Shown piece after piece: positions 17,852 through 26,492 of a stretch of DNA of 64,000 nt. This DNA comes from Marinirhabdus sp963799365. GTDB taxonomy: Bacteria; Bacteroidota; Bacteroidia; Flavobacteriales; Flavobacteriaceae. The position numbers and the translations under genes are program-made. The notes under the pieces were generated by a model. It made no database searches and had not been told where the DNA came from. It saw only the letters and a program-made list of their open reading frames with translations. Each line of letters opens with the position of its first letter. Position 1 is the stretch's first letter. Location of the stretch: positions 375,476 to 439,475 of the forward strand of contig CAWCWV010000015.1 in the NCBI GenBank assembly GCA_963799365.1, read 5' to 3'.

Positions 17852-19606
17852 ATGAAAGAACTACAGTATATTAATCGCTTTTTTATTAAATATAGAGGAA
17901 GGTTATTACTAGGGCTTATTGTAACTATAATTGCTGCAGTCTTCAAACTATTTGTACCCATTGTTATTGGAGATACCGTAAATGTTGTAGATGAATACAT
18001 TCGTGGCGAAACTACAGATCTTGCCTACGTAAAGTCTGAGCTTATTAAGAACATACTTTTAATTTTGGGAACTACCCTACTTGCCGCATTATTTACGTTT
18101 ATTATGCGACAAACCATCATAGTCGTTTCCAGATATATTGAATTTGATTTAAAAAATGTGGTGTTTGAACAGTATGAACGCCTCTCTTTAAGCTTTTACA
18201 AGCAAAACCGAACCGGTGACCTAATGAATCGCATAAGCGAAGACGTTGGTAAAGTGAGAATGTATGCTGGGCCTGCAGTAATGTACAGTACTACTACAAT
18301 TACGTTGTTTATTGTAGTACTTTCTTATATGTTTTACAAGGCTCCAATACTAACCTTATATGTAGTTGCCCCCTTACCTATCCTTTCGTTCTTTATCTAT
18401 AAATTAAGTAAAGCAATTCATAAGCGAAGTACTATTGTACAGCAAGTGCTTTCTAGACTTACCACATTTGCACAAGAGAGTTTTAGTGGAATTTCAGTTA
18501 TAAAAGCGTATGGTATTGAACCAAGAATAAATGACGGCTTTGCAACACTTTCTGAAACGAGTCGAGACAAGAATATAGACTTAGCAAAGATACAAGCTTT
18601 GTTTTTCCCTTTAATGGTCTTACTTATTGGTGCTAGTAACTTAATGGTTATTTATATTGGGGGTAACCAATATATCAATAATGAAATAGATTTTGGAACT
18701 ATCGTAGAGTTTCTAATTTATGTAAATATGCTTACCTGGCCCGTTGCCATTGTAGGATGGGTTTCCAGCATGGTGCAACAAGCAGAAGCTTCCCAAAAAC
18801 GAATCAACGAATTTTTAAACGAAGTTCCTGCCATACAAAACACCGTTTCAAAAACTGAAACTGTAGCAGGCACCATTGAGTTCAACAACCTATCATTTAC
18901 CTATCCAGATACTAATATAACCGCATTAAAAAATGTGTCCTTTTCAGTAAAAGCTGGGGAAACACTTGCCATTGTTGGAAATACCGGAAGTGGTAAATCT
19001 ACCATTCTAGAACTTATTGGAAGATTATACGATGTGCAAAGCGGTACCCTAAAAATAGATGGCATTCCAATTGCCGAACGTAATCTAGACAATATTCGCC
19101 AGGCTATTGGTTATGTACCCCAAGACGCATTTTTATTTAGCGATAGCATTAAGAATAATATAAAATTTGGCAAAGAAGAAGCAACAGATATAGAAGTGTT
19201 TGAAGCTGCTAAAAATGCAGCAGTACACAAAAATATTGTCGGTTTTTCAAACGGATATGACACCATTTTAGGAGAACGAGGAATTTCACTAAGCGGCGGA
19301 CAAAAACAAAGAGTTTCTATTGCGCGAGCTATCATAAAAGATCCAAAAATATTGTTGTTTGACGATTGCCTTTCTGCAGTAGACACCGAAACAGAGGAAG
19401 AAATCTTACAGAACTTAAACAATATTTCAGCTAAAAAGACCACAATTATAGTAAGCCACAGGATTTCTTCAGCAAAAAATGCAGACACAATTATCGTACT
19501 GGAAAATGGTGAAATTATACAGCAAGGCGCTCATTCACAACTCATAAATAAGGAAGGCTACTATAAAGAATTGTATCATAAACAACTTTCTGAAAAAGAA
19601 ATGTAG
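17852..19606 (+). CDS. ABC exporter, permease-ATPase half transporter (MsbA-like)
   Basis: A 584-residue half transporter that would act as a homodimer in the inner membrane to export a lipid or drug-like molecule. Six transmembrane helices lie in residues 15-300, including the first intracellular loop SFYKQNRTGDLMNRISEDV. The ATPase domain from about 340 shows Walker A GNTGSGKST, the Q-loop IGYVPQDAFLFSDS, signature LSGGQKQR, Walker B ILLFDDCLSAVD and the switch His in VSHRISS. Complete and of usual length. It precedes the DUF3276 gene by about 65 bases on the same strand. Confidence 0.92.
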   Translation: MKELQYINRFFIKYRGRLLLGLIVTIIAAVFKLFVPIVIGDTVNVVDEYIRGETTDLAYVKSELIKNILLILGTTLLAALFTFIMRQTIIVVSRYIEFDLKNVVFEQYERLSLSFYKQNRTGDLMNRISEDVGKVRMYAGPAVMYSTTTITLFIVVLSYMFYKAPILTLYVVAPLPILSFFIYKLSKAIHKRSTIVQQVLSRLTTFAQESFSGISVIKAYGIEPRINDGFATLSETSRDKNIDLAKIQALFFPLMVLLIGASNLMVIYIGGNQYINNEIDFGTIVEFLIYVNMLTWPVAIVGWVSSMVQQAEASQKRINEFLNEVPAIQNTVSKTETVAGTIEFNNLSFTYPDTNITALKNVSFSVKAGETLAIVGNTGSGKSTILELIGRLYDVQSGTLKIDGIPIAERNLDNIRQAIGYVPQDAFLFSDSIKNNIKFGKEEATDIEVFEAAKNAAVHKNIVGFSNGYDTILGERGISLSGGQKQRVSIARAIIKDPKILLFDDCLSAVDTETEEEILQNLNNISAKKTTIIVSHRISSAKNADTIIVLENGEIIQQGAHSQLINKEGYYKELYHKQLSEKEM

Positions 19607-19671
19607 TCAACCATTTGGCTTATTTGGATTTTTTTTTCACTTTTGGCAGACGTATAAAAACAAATACTACT

Positions 19672-20073
19672 ATGAGCGATACTTATTCGATGGAGAAAGA
19701 AGAAATTTACAGCAAAGTAATGCGCGCCGGTCGCCGTACTTACTTTTTTGATGTACGATCTACCAAAGCAGGAGATTACTACCTAACCATTACTGAAAGC
19801 AAAAAGTTTACCAACGACGACGGTTCTTTTCATTACAAAAAGCATAAAATCTACCTGTACAAAGAAGATTTTACAGAGTTTAAAGAGCACGTAAGTGAAA
19901 TGATAGACTACATTATCGATGAAAAAGGCGAAGAAGTAATAAGTGAACGCCACCAAGCCGATTATAAAAAAGAGGATGAAATTGGAGGTCCGCAAACCGC
20001 TCCAGAAGCTGGTACTGTAGCAGACGAGCCAGCAACAACCAACTTTACCGACATAGATTTTGACGATATATAA
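19672..20073 (+). CDS. DUF3276 / PUR-family nucleic acid-binding protein
   Basis: A 133-residue protein from ATG 19672. The core EEIYSKVMRAGRRTYFFDVR, STKAGDYYLTITESKKF, HYKKHKIYLYKEDF and DYIIDEKGEEVIS is the bacterial PUR domain (DUF3276), a single-stranded nucleic acid binding fold known in Bacteroidota and spirochetes. The tail is acidic and disordered. The frame is open back to TTG 19615, but homology favours 19672 or the internal ATG at 19690. An IS element begins 10 bases after the stop and separates the gene from a terminator at 21494-21523 that probably once served it. Confidence 0.85.
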   Translation: MSDTYSMEKEEIYSKVMRAGRRTYFFDVRSTKAGDYYLTITESKKFTNDDGSFHYKKHKIYLYKEDFTEFKEHVSEMIDYIIDEKGEEVISERHQADYKKEDEIGGPQTAPEAGTVADEPATTNFTDIDFDDI

Positions 20074-20082
20074 TTGTAAAAA

Positions 20083-20107
20083 TGTCTAGTCCTAAATAAC
20101 CGATACA
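20083..20107 (+). repeat. IS3 element terminal inverted repeat, left
   Basis: Starts TGTCTAGTCCTAAA and ends CGATACA; it matches the reverse complement of 21451-21475 at 20 of 25 positions. Confidence 0.85.
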
Positions 20108-20133
20108 GATTATTAAAGGATTAAATTTATTAA

Positions 20134-21057
20134 TTAAAGCTGAACAATGATATCATTGTTCAGCTTTTTTGATTTGTACTGTTTTCTTTTCAGTTTATTC
20201 TGTGCGTGCATTTGTACAGGTGTGAGCATATGGTTTGACAAATGAGGTCTTTGATTGTTATAGATTTCTATTGCATTTTTTATGAGCGCCCTTTTTAATG
20301 CTAAGCTTTTGATATTTCTTGCCACCCCAAATTCTTGTTTCAATATACCATTAACCCTTTCGGCGATTGCATTTTCATAGGGGTCATACTTTTCTGTCAT
20401 ACTTGAGCTTATGTCGTTGTCGTTAAGTAGTTGTTGGTACTCGTTGGAACAATATTGCAACCCCCTGTCGGAGTGATGTATCAGCGTTTGGTTCTTATGA
20501 ACTCTTTTTTTAAGTGCCATACCTAGTGCTTTCAAAGACCCTGTCACGCTTAAGCTTTTTGACACATTATAACCTACAATTTTCTTTGAGTATGCATCTG
20601 TAATCAAAGCCAGGTAAGATGGGTCTGCCCTGGTTCCAACATAGGTTATGTCGCTGACCCATATGGTTTCTGGTTTTTCTATTTCAATAGTAGTGATAAG
20701 GTTCTTGTGTTTTCTGAAACGGTGATGGGAGTCTGTTGTGATATGATAACTTCGCTTTGGTTTTATGAGCATATGGTTGGCTCTTAAAATTCTATAGAGT
20801 TTGTCCCTGCCCACATTTAAGATAGCAAGTTCAGCTTTGAGTAAATAGTACAACTTTCTTGTACCTAGTCTTGGCATAATACCGCGTATGTCTCTAACTA
20901 ACGCTATAACCTTTTGAGCTACAAGTTGTTTGTAGGCTTTTGATTTGATGGATCTATAGTAAACCTGTCTGTTTACCCCGAGTAAATCACAGGTAGAAAC
21001 TAACGTTTCTTTGTGTTCTTCTTTGAAGCGGTCGATAACTCGGGTTTGTAATTTTTT
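20134..21057 (-). CDS. IS3 transposase OrfB (DDE integrase), read by -1 frameshift from OrfA
   Basis: The catalytic half of an IS3 transposase. From the shift site the frame reads VIDRFKEEHKETLVST, LLGVNRQVYYRSI and IMPRLGTRKLYYLLK (the HTH_21-like part), then the rve integrase core: IWVSDITYVGT (first Asp), LIHHSDRGLQYCSNEY (second Asp) and NAIAERVNGILKQEFG (Glu). It ends with YNNQRPHLSNHMLTPVQMH. The frame has no ATG before 20877 and is closed upstream by TGA at 21072-21070, so it depends on a -1 shift at the heptamer A AAA AAT (21057-21051 on the minus strand) inside orfA. That is the standard IS3 mechanism. Confidence 0.9.
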   Translation of the reverse strand, partial: KKLQTRVIDRFKEEHKETLVSTCDLLGVNRQVYYRSIKSKAYKQLVAQKVIALVRDIRGIMPRLGTRKLYYLLKAELAILNVGRDKLYRILRANHMLIKPKRSYHITTDSHHRFRKHKNLITTIEIEKPETIWVSDITYVGTRADPSYLALITDAYSKKIVGYNVSKSLSVTGSLKALGMALKKRVHKNQTLIHHSDRGLQYCSNEYQQLLNDNDISSSMTEKYDPYENAIAERVNGILKQEFGVARNIKSLALKRALIKNAIEIYNNQRPHLSNHMLTPVQMHAQNKLKRKQYKSKKLNNDIIVQL

Positions 21058-21434
21058 CTGATTTGGATATCATATTCCTTCTCTGCCATATCTACCAGCA
21101 TATCGAAGATGATGACTTTCTTATCCGCCCTTTCAGCAAGATGCTCTGCACGAGCCTTCTGTTTCTCCAATAGTTTGACTTTGGCCTCTAGTTCAAGGAT
21201 TCTTTGTTCAGGTGTCTTTGCCACGGTTGTCTTAGATTGATTTTCCCAATCAAAGTTACCATATTTTCTGAGCCATTCCCTAATAGTAGATTTAGCTTGG
21301 ATGCCATATTTGTGGCAAGCTTCCGTTCTGCTTAATTCACCAAGCTCTATTTCTTGGACAACTTGGAGTTTAAAAGAAATCGAGTAATCTTTCTGGGTAC
21401 GTTTTACATAACCCGTGTTTTCTGATGTTTTCAT
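21000..21434 (-). CDS. IS3 transposase OrfA (helix-turn-helix)
   Basis: A 144-residue DNA-binding half of the IS3 transposase. DYSISFKLQVVQEIELGELS, RTEACHKYGIQAKSTIREWL and RKYGNFDW form the helix-turn-helix, followed by a leucine-zipper-like coiled coil at about 75-105 (RILELEAKVKLLEKQKARAE). It starts at ATG 21434, 17 bases inside the right terminal repeat. The slippery heptamer at 21057-21051 near its 3' end allows fusion to OrfB, giving OrfAB. Confidence 0.9.
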   Translation of the reverse strand: MKTSENTGYVKRTQKDYSISFKLQVVQEIELGELSRTEACHKYGIQAKSTIREWLRKYGNFDWENQSKTTVAKTPEQRILELEAKVKLLEKQKARAEHLAERADKKVIIFDMLVDMAEKEYDIQIRKNYKPELSTASKKNTKKR

Positions 21435-21450
21435 TACACTAGAGTTTTAG

Positions 21451-21475
21451 TGTATCGCTATTTTAGGACGGGACA
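21451..21475 (-). repeat. IS3 element terminal inverted repeat, right
   Basis: The minus strand starts TGTCCCGTCCTAAAA and ends CGATACA, the partner of the left end. Confidence 0.85.
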
Positions 21476-21493
21476 AAATATATTTAACAACAA

Positions 21494-21525
21494 ACCGTCT
21501 CTTAATTAGAGGCGGTTTTTTTATT
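21494..21525 (+). terminator. Intrinsic terminator
   Basis: CCGTCTCT and AGAGGCGG pair (one G-T wobble) around TTAATT, with an A-rich left side and a run of T after the stem. It probably belonged to the DUF3276 gene before the IS inserted. Confidence 0.75.
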
Positions 21526-21536
21526 TTTACGGATGT

Positions 21537-21635
21537 GGGCGTTTCCCATTTCTTCGCTGAAAAAGCGAAAAATGGGTCGGGCTTTCAGCTATATCCCCGA
21601 TATCCATCGGGGGATGCCGCTTCAATCCCTAACGC
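21537..21635 (+). ncRNA. Strongly structured intergenic element (possible RNA or dispersed repeat)
   Basis: Four nested complementary blocks fill about 100 bases. GCGTT (21539-21543) pairs with AACGC (21631-21635). CCCATTT (21545-21551) pairs with AAATGGG (21570-21576). Inside that, TTCGC (21553-21557) pairs with GCGAA (21565-21569). ATCCCCGAT (21593-21601) pairs with ATCGGGGGAT (21606-21615) with one bulge. Unpaired islands GTCGGGCTTTCAGCTATAT and GCCGCTTCAATCCCT look conserved in type; from memory, similar blocks recur between genes of Flavobacteria, but I could not check that. Strand is a guess. Confidence 0.55.
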
Positions 21636-21662
21636 AATGCTTAAAAATTTACAACACCAACT

Positions 21663-24179
21663 ATGAAAAAACTATTGCAACTCTCTGTATTATTAATTGC
21701 TATTACTTCAGCAGCACAAGATTACAATGTAGATTTGGAGTACTACCTCCCTACCGATGTAACTTACAACAAAAACATCCCAACACCTAAAAGCGTGATA
21801 GGCCACGAAGTTGGGGAATGGCACGTTACCCATGACAAACTTGTGTACTATATGACTGCTTTGGCCGAAGCAAGTGACCGAATTACTTTAGAAAATCGGG
21901 GAAACACTTTTGAAGGTCGTCCGTTGTTATTGCTTACCATTACTTCTCCAGCAAATCACAACAATATTGAAACCATAAGAAAAAACCACCTAGCCTTGAC
22001 CGAAATTGGAAGTGGTTCATTGAATACCTCAGACATGCCAATTGTGGTATATCAGGGTTTCTCCATTCACGGAAACGAACCTAGTGGTTCCAACGCATCA
22101 TTAGCTGCTGCTTATTACTTAGCAGCCGCAGAAGGACCTAAAATTGATGAATTGTTAAAAAACACCGTAATTCTGTTTGACCCATCCTTAAATCCAGACG
22201 GATTACAACGTTTTTCCTATTGGGCAAACATGCATAAAAGTGAGAACGTAAATCCAGATCCTTACGACCGTGAATATGACGAAGTTTGGCCCGGCGGACG
22301 CACCAATCATTATTGGTTCGATATGAATCGCGATTGGCTTCCTGTACAATTACCCGAAAGTCGAGCACGTATTGCAACATTCCACGATTGGTACCCGAAT
22401 ATCTTGACAGACCATCACGAAATGGGTACCAATTCAAGTTTTTTCTTTCAACCAGGAATTCCATCGAGAACAAATCCGTTGACACCTAAATTAAACCAGG
22501 AACTTACTGGTAAGATTGGAAACTACCACGCGAAAGCTTTGGACAAAATTGGCAGCTTTTACTACACCGAAGAAAACTTCGACGATTTCTACTACGGAAA
22601 AGGAAGTACCTTCCCGGACATTAATGGTGGGATTGGAATTTTGTTTGAGCAAGCCTCGTCTCGCGGACACGCACAGGAAAGTGAAAATGGCATTCTCACT
22701 TTTCCATTTACAGTTCGCAATCAGTTTACCGCAGCGCTTTCCACCTTGGAAGCAGCTGTTGGGATGCGTAAAGAGATTTTAGACTACCAACGTGGCTTTT
22801 ATAACGACGCACTTGGCGAAGGAAGTGCTGGTGCTATTGTCTTTGGAGACGAAAAGGATGCTGGAAAAACCTATGAGTTGGCTCAAATTTTACAACGTCA
22901 TAAAATTAAATTTCACGAAGTAAAAACCGATTTCAGTAAAAATGGAAAGAACTATAAAAAAGGGTTTAGTTATATCATTCCGAAGAATCAAAAACAATCA
23001 CGTCTTGTAAAGGCAATGTTTGAAAAGAGAACTACATTTCAAGACAGTCTGTTTTATGATATTTCTGCGTGGACATTTCCCTTAGCCTTTAACCTAGACT
23101 ATGCAGAAGATGTAGCATTAAGCCAAGCAGGTGAGGAAGTAACTGACTTACAAATGAAAACTCCCGCTGCGCCAAATTTATCCAATTATGCCTATTTAAT
23201 GGAATGGCACGAGTATTATAGCCCAAAAGCGCTCCATATGATTCTTAAAGAAGGTTTGAGAGTTAAGGTAGGAATGACTCCTTTCAGTTTAGAAAATAAA
23301 GATTATGATTACGGGACAGTCATGATTCCTGTGCAAAACCAAAAGTTACAGGGTACCGAACTCACTAACTTTTTAGCCCAAGTAGGCAAAGAAACAGGGA
23401 TTAAAATTACAGGCGTACAAACTGGATTAACAAAAGGAATTGATTTGGGAAGCGGGCAATTCAGAGCTATTGAAATGCCTAAAGTAGCCATTTTGGTGGG
23501 CGAAGGTGTAAATCCAAGTGATGCTGGGGAGATCTGGCATTTGTTTGATACGCGGTATGATATGCTTATTACAAAGTTAGACACTAAAAATTTTGGACGG
23601 ATGGACTTAAGTAAGTATACCGATATTATTTTACCAGCCACCTGGGGAAGTGCGTTAGGAAAAAACGAAACCGAAAAATTAAAAGATTGGGTTCGCGCCG
23701 GAGGAACACTCATTGGTTTTAAAAATGCAGGAAATTACCTAGAAAGTAATGAATTGCTGAAGATGAAATTCAAGACAAAACAAGATACTGCAAAAGCCAT
23801 TAGCTTCGAGCAGCGTGGTGACTATTTTGGTGCCCAAGTAATTGGAGGTGCTATTTTTGAAGCCAAATTAGACCGCTCCCACCCTATTGCTTTTGGGTAT
23901 AAAAACAGTACTTTACCTATGTTTAGAAATACCACGCTTTTTGTGGAAGCAGATGAGAACAGTTATAACAATCCAATTCAGTATACAGATTCACCCTTGA
24001 TGGCAGGCTATATTTCCAAACCTAATCTTGAAGAATTAAAAAGTACGGTTCCCTTTAAAACAGGAAGTCTAGGACGTGGACAAGTTATCTATTTTACAGA
24101 CAATACCAACTTTAGAGCTTTTTGGTATGGAACGAATAAATTGTTGATGAACGCTATTTTCTTTGGAGATGAAATGTAG
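21663..24179 (+). CDS. Secreted M14-family zinc carboxypeptidase
   Basis: An 838-residue exported metallopeptidase with a signal peptide (residues 1-18, ITSAAQ). The M14 domain spans about 45-370: zinc ligands His136 and Glu139 in GFSIHGNEPSGS, substrate-binding LNPDGLQRF and DMNRDW, and DHHEMG near 250 supplying the third ligand. ILFEQASSRGH near 322 holds the probable catalytic Glu. The C-terminal 450 residues include a glutamine amidotransferase-like segment (KLKDWVRAGGTLIGFKNAG), a layout seen in large Bacteroidota M14 proteins. It should cut C-terminal residues from peptides in the periplasm or outside. It stands alone between structured repeats. Confidence 0.88.
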   Translation: MKKLLQLSVLLIAITSAAQDYNVDLEYYLPTDVTYNKNIPTPKSVIGHEVGEWHVTHDKLVYYMTALAEASDRITLENRGNTFEGRPLLLLTITSPANHNNIETIRKNHLALTEIGSGSLNTSDMPIVVYQGFSIHGNEPSGSNASLAAAYYLAAAEGPKIDELLKNTVILFDPSLNPDGLQRFSYWANMHKSENVNPDPYDREYDEVWPGGRTNHYWFDMNRDWLPVQLPESRARIATFHDWYPNILTDHHEMGTNSSFFFQPGIPSRTNPLTPKLNQELTGKIGNYHAKALDKIGSFYYTEENFDDFYYGKGSTFPDINGGIGILFEQASSRGHAQESENGILTFPFTVRNQFTAALSTLEAAVGMRKEILDYQRGFYNDALGEGSAGAIVFGDEKDAGKTYELAQILQRHKIKFHEVKTDFSKNGKNYKKGFSYIIPKNQKQSRLVKAMFEKRTTFQDSLFYDISAWTFPLAFNLDYAEDVALSQAGEEVTDLQMKTPAAPNLSNYAYLMEWHEYYSPKALHMILKEGLRVKVGMTPFSLENKDYDYGTVMIPVQNQKLQGTELTNFLAQVGKETGIKITGVQTGLTKGIDLGSGQFRAIEMPKVAILVGEGVNPSDAGEIWHLFDTRYDMLITKLDTKNFGRMDLSKYTDIILPATWGSALGKNETEKLKDWVRAGGTLIGFKNAGNYLESNELLKMKFKTKQDTAKAISFEQRGDYFGAQVIGGAIFEAKLDRSHPIAFGYKNSTLPMFRNTTLFVEADENSYNNPIQYTDSPLMAGYISKPNLEELKSTVPFKTGSLGRGQVIYFTDNTNFRAFWYGTNKLLMNAIFFGDEM

Positions 24180-24328
24180 CGTTAGCGTGTAGACGTTAGG
24201 ACCTGTCTGTCGAGCCTTGGCAGGCAGGCGCTTCGCTTGTAGCTATTGGCTGTAAGTTTTGAGCATAGAGCATAGAGCATAGAGCATAGAGCATAGAGCA
24301 TAGAGCATAGAGCATAGAGCATAGAGCA
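24177..24328 (+). repeat. Heptamer repeat region starting at a stop codon, with (GAGCATA)9.7
   Basis: From the TAG stop of the M14 gene the sequence runs as degenerate 7-bp units (TAGCGTT AGCGTGT AGACGTT), then an imperfect hairpin (CCTGTCTGTC 24202-24211 with GGCAGGCAGG 24219-24228), then 9.7 perfect copies of GAGCATA at 24261-24328. Confidence 0.85.
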
Positions 24329-24409
24329 AAATTAAAAACAGCTCTTCAAACCATTCCTTTGAAAAGAATTTAGCAGTGTTTAAGCTTCATAATTAATGAA
24401 ACAAATCTA

Positions 24410-25405
24410 TTGACAACAGCAGTAGTTATTTTAAATTGGAATGGAAAAGCGCTTTTGGAGCAGTTTCTGCCTTCAGTAGTTCGCTATTCTGAAGGGGCGA
24501 CGATTTATATAGCAGACAATGCTTCGACCGACGATTCTATAGCTTTTGTTTCATCGAAGTTTCCTAGGGTGCAAATTATTCGAAACACTTCAAATGGTGG
24601 CTATGCGAAAGGGTATAACGATGCTTTAGCAAATCTTACTGAAGATATATTTGTTTTACTGAATAGTGACGTCGAAGTCACCGAAAACTGGCTCCAACCC
24701 GTACTTGCAGAATTTAAAAAAGATGACCAACTCGTTGCTGCTCAACCAAAAATCTTGGATTACAACAACAAATCGAAGTTTGAATATGCAGGAGCAGCGG
24801 GCGGATTTATCGATCAATTAGGATATCCGTATTGCCGAGGACGTATTTTTAGCACTCTAGAAGAAGACAAAGGACAATACAACGATGTTATCCCAATATT
24901 TTGGGCAACAGGAGCTTGCCTTTTCGTAAGCAGCCACGCCTTTAAACAACTAGAAGGCTTTGATGAAGATTTTTTTGCGCATCAGGAAGAAATAGACCTC
25001 TGCTGGCGACTGCAAAGTTTGGGAGGCGTTATTAAATATGTAGGAACATCAACAATATATCATGTGGGCGGAGCTACATTGGGAGCCGCCAATCCACAAA
25101 AGACATTTTATAATTTTAGAAACACATTACTCGCTTTGGTGAAAAATGTAAAGGGAAGTAACGTCTGGTGGTTGATACTTCAGCGGTTAGTTTGGGATGG
25201 TGTTGCGGGTCTTCAATTTATATCTCAAGGTAAATTTGCTCACTTTTTTGCGGTATTACGTGCACATTTTAGCTTTTATGGGTTGTTGCCAAAATTTCTT
25301 CAGAAAAGAAAAAAATGGGCTTCAAACTTTCGTTATTACACGATTCCCTCTTTAGTATGGCAGTATTTCTTCCGAAGGAAAAAAAAGTACCCAAGCCTTG
25401 TGTAG
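24410..25405 (+). CDS. Family 2 glycosyltransferase (rhamnosyltransferase-like)
   Basis: A 331-residue GT-A glycosyltransferase that moves an activated sugar onto a cell-surface glycan. The N-terminus TTAVVILNWNGKALLEQFL and IYIADNASTDDS form the nucleotide-sugar site, NSDVEVTENWL holds the DxD-type metal motif, and WATGACLFVSSHAF plus FDEDFFAHQEEIDLCWRLQ is the acceptor/catalytic block of the WbbL-like group. The start is TTG at 24410: no ATG or GTG lies in frame before the conserved VVILNWNG. The C-terminus has hydrophobic stretches that may touch the membrane. It is a single gene, with no glycan cluster around it. Confidence 0.88.
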   Translation: MTTAVVILNWNGKALLEQFLPSVVRYSEGATIYIADNASTDDSIAFVSSKFPRVQIIRNTSNGGYAKGYNDALANLTEDIFVLLNSDVEVTENWLQPVLAEFKKDDQLVAAQPKILDYNNKSKFEYAGAAGGFIDQLGYPYCRGRIFSTLEEDKGQYNDVIPIFWATGACLFVSSHAFKQLEGFDEDFFAHQEEIDLCWRLQSLGGVIKYVGTSTIYHVGGATLGAANPQKTFYNFRNTLLALVKNVKGSNVWWLILQRLVWDGVAGLQFISQGKFAHFFAVLRAHFSFYGLLPKFLQKRKKWASNFRYYTIPSLVWQYFFRRKKKYPSLV

Positions 25406-25454
25406 ATTTTACTTAAAGTATTGTTAATCGTACTAGTGGTCGTGTTTCATTTTA

Positions 25455-25462
25455 TAATTTTG
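25455..25462 (+). promoter_or_regulatory. Putative -7 box for the OmpA lipoprotein gene
   Basis: TAATTTTG, matching TAnnTTTG, 58 bases before the ATG at 25521. Confidence 0.4.
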
Positions 25463-25520
25463 GGGATGAATTAATTTTCAAAATATACATTTAAAATCAA
25501 CCTCTTAAAAATAAATAACA

Positions 25521-26384
25521 ATGAAAAAACTGATAGTGTTGGCCCTTTGTTCCGGGTTATTTTTTACTTCTTGTGTTTCTAAAAAGAAATACGCAGAATT
25601 AGAAACCAAGCAACAAAAGACGCAAGATTTACTAAATACAGCAACTGTTAAACTGAACGACTGCTTAGAAGAGCGTTCTGGACTTAGAGCTCAAAATGAA
25701 AGCTTGAAAAGTCAAGTAGCTTCTCTTAACGCTACTAATGGTGACTTAATAAGACAAGTTGGTGATTTTACCGATTTAACTAAAAAAGGAGCATCAAACT
25801 TAGAAAAGTCTTTGGAAAGTTTACAGGAAAAAGATTTAACCATTCGCAGATTACAAGATGCCCTTACACGAAAAGACAGTGTAACCTTAGCGTTGGTAAC
25901 TAGCTTAAAGAAAGAAGTTGGTTTAAACGATCAAGACATCGAGATCAATGTTGAAAAAGGTGTGGTATTTATTTCATTAAGTGATAAAGTATTGTTTAAG
26001 AGTGGTAGTTACAACATCACTACTCGTGCTTCTGAAATTTTAGGTAAAGTTGCTACCGTGATCAACGGAAAGCCAGAATTTGAAGCTTTGGTAGAAGGAC
26101 ATACAGATAATGTACCTTACAAAAATGGTGTGTTATTGGATAACTGGGATTTAAGTGCAAAACGTGCAACTGCGATTGTTCGTGAGTTGGTTAACTTGGG
26201 AGCAAATCCTGCACAGTTAATTGCTGCTGGTCGTGGAGAGTTTGTACCTAAAGTACCTAATACTTCCGCTGAAAACAAGTCTACCAACCGTAGAACAAAA
26301 ATCTATGTGTTGCCTAAGATTGATCAATTCTATGAAATGGTTGAAACATCTATGGAAAACTTAAGCAAAGAAGGTGGTCAATAA
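25521..26384 (+). CDS. OmpA-family peptidoglycan-binding lipoprotein
   Basis: A 287-residue outer membrane lipoprotein: signal peptide with lipobox at Cys18 (LFFTSCVSKKKY), a long coiled coil at about 22-125 (KYAELETKQQKTQDLL onward), and an OmpA-like C-terminal domain at about 140-275. VLFKSGSYNITTRA, VEGHTDNVPYKNG, DLSAKRATAIVRELV, AAGRGEFVPKVPN and NRRTKIYVLP are the peptidoglycan-binding landmarks. It should tie the outer membrane to the cell wall. Monocistronic, ended by a strong hairpin. Confidence 0.92.
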   Translation: MKKLIVLALCSGLFFTSCVSKKKYAELETKQQKTQDLLNTATVKLNDCLEERSGLRAQNESLKSQVASLNATNGDLIRQVGDFTDLTKKGASNLEKSLESLQEKDLTIRRLQDALTRKDSVTLALVTSLKKEVGLNDQDIEINVEKGVVFISLSDKVLFKSGSYNITTRASEILGKVATVINGKPEFEALVEGHTDNVPYKNGVLLDNWDLSAKRATAIVRELVNLGANPAQLIAAGRGEFVPKVPNTSAENKSTNRRTKIYVLPKIDQFYEMVETSMENLSKEGGQ

Positions 26385-26410
26385 GCCACTTTGAAACTAT
26401 AAATAATTGA

Positions 26411-26440
26411 AAACCCGACAAGCAATTGTCGGGTTTTTTA
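26411..26440 (+). terminator. Intrinsic terminator of the OmpA gene
   Basis: AAACCCGACAA (26411-26421) pairs perfectly with TTGTCGGGTTT (26426-26436), loop of 4, then T-tract. Confidence 0.92.
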
Positions 26441-26492
26441 TATACAATTTCTAACACACATTTACCAATTGGAGACTGAGCGGAGTCGAAGT

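Larger units (their letters stand above)
20083..21475 (-). mobile_element. IS3-family insertion sequence, 1,393 bp
   Basis: The element encodes overlapping orfA and orfB on the minus strand and is bounded by 25-bp imperfect inverted repeats (20083-20107 and 21451-21475, 20 of 25 matching). Both ends start TGTC, and both contain GTCCTAAA and CGATACA. AAA borders both ends and could be the 3-bp target duplication typical of IS3, although the left flank is an A-run. Both reading frames look intact, so it is probably active or recently active. Confidence 0.9.

Noticed and set aside
24261..24328. Tandem GAGCATA units considered as a CRISPR array
   Set aside because: The units are 7 bp, directly adjacent and without spacers; no cas gene is nearby.
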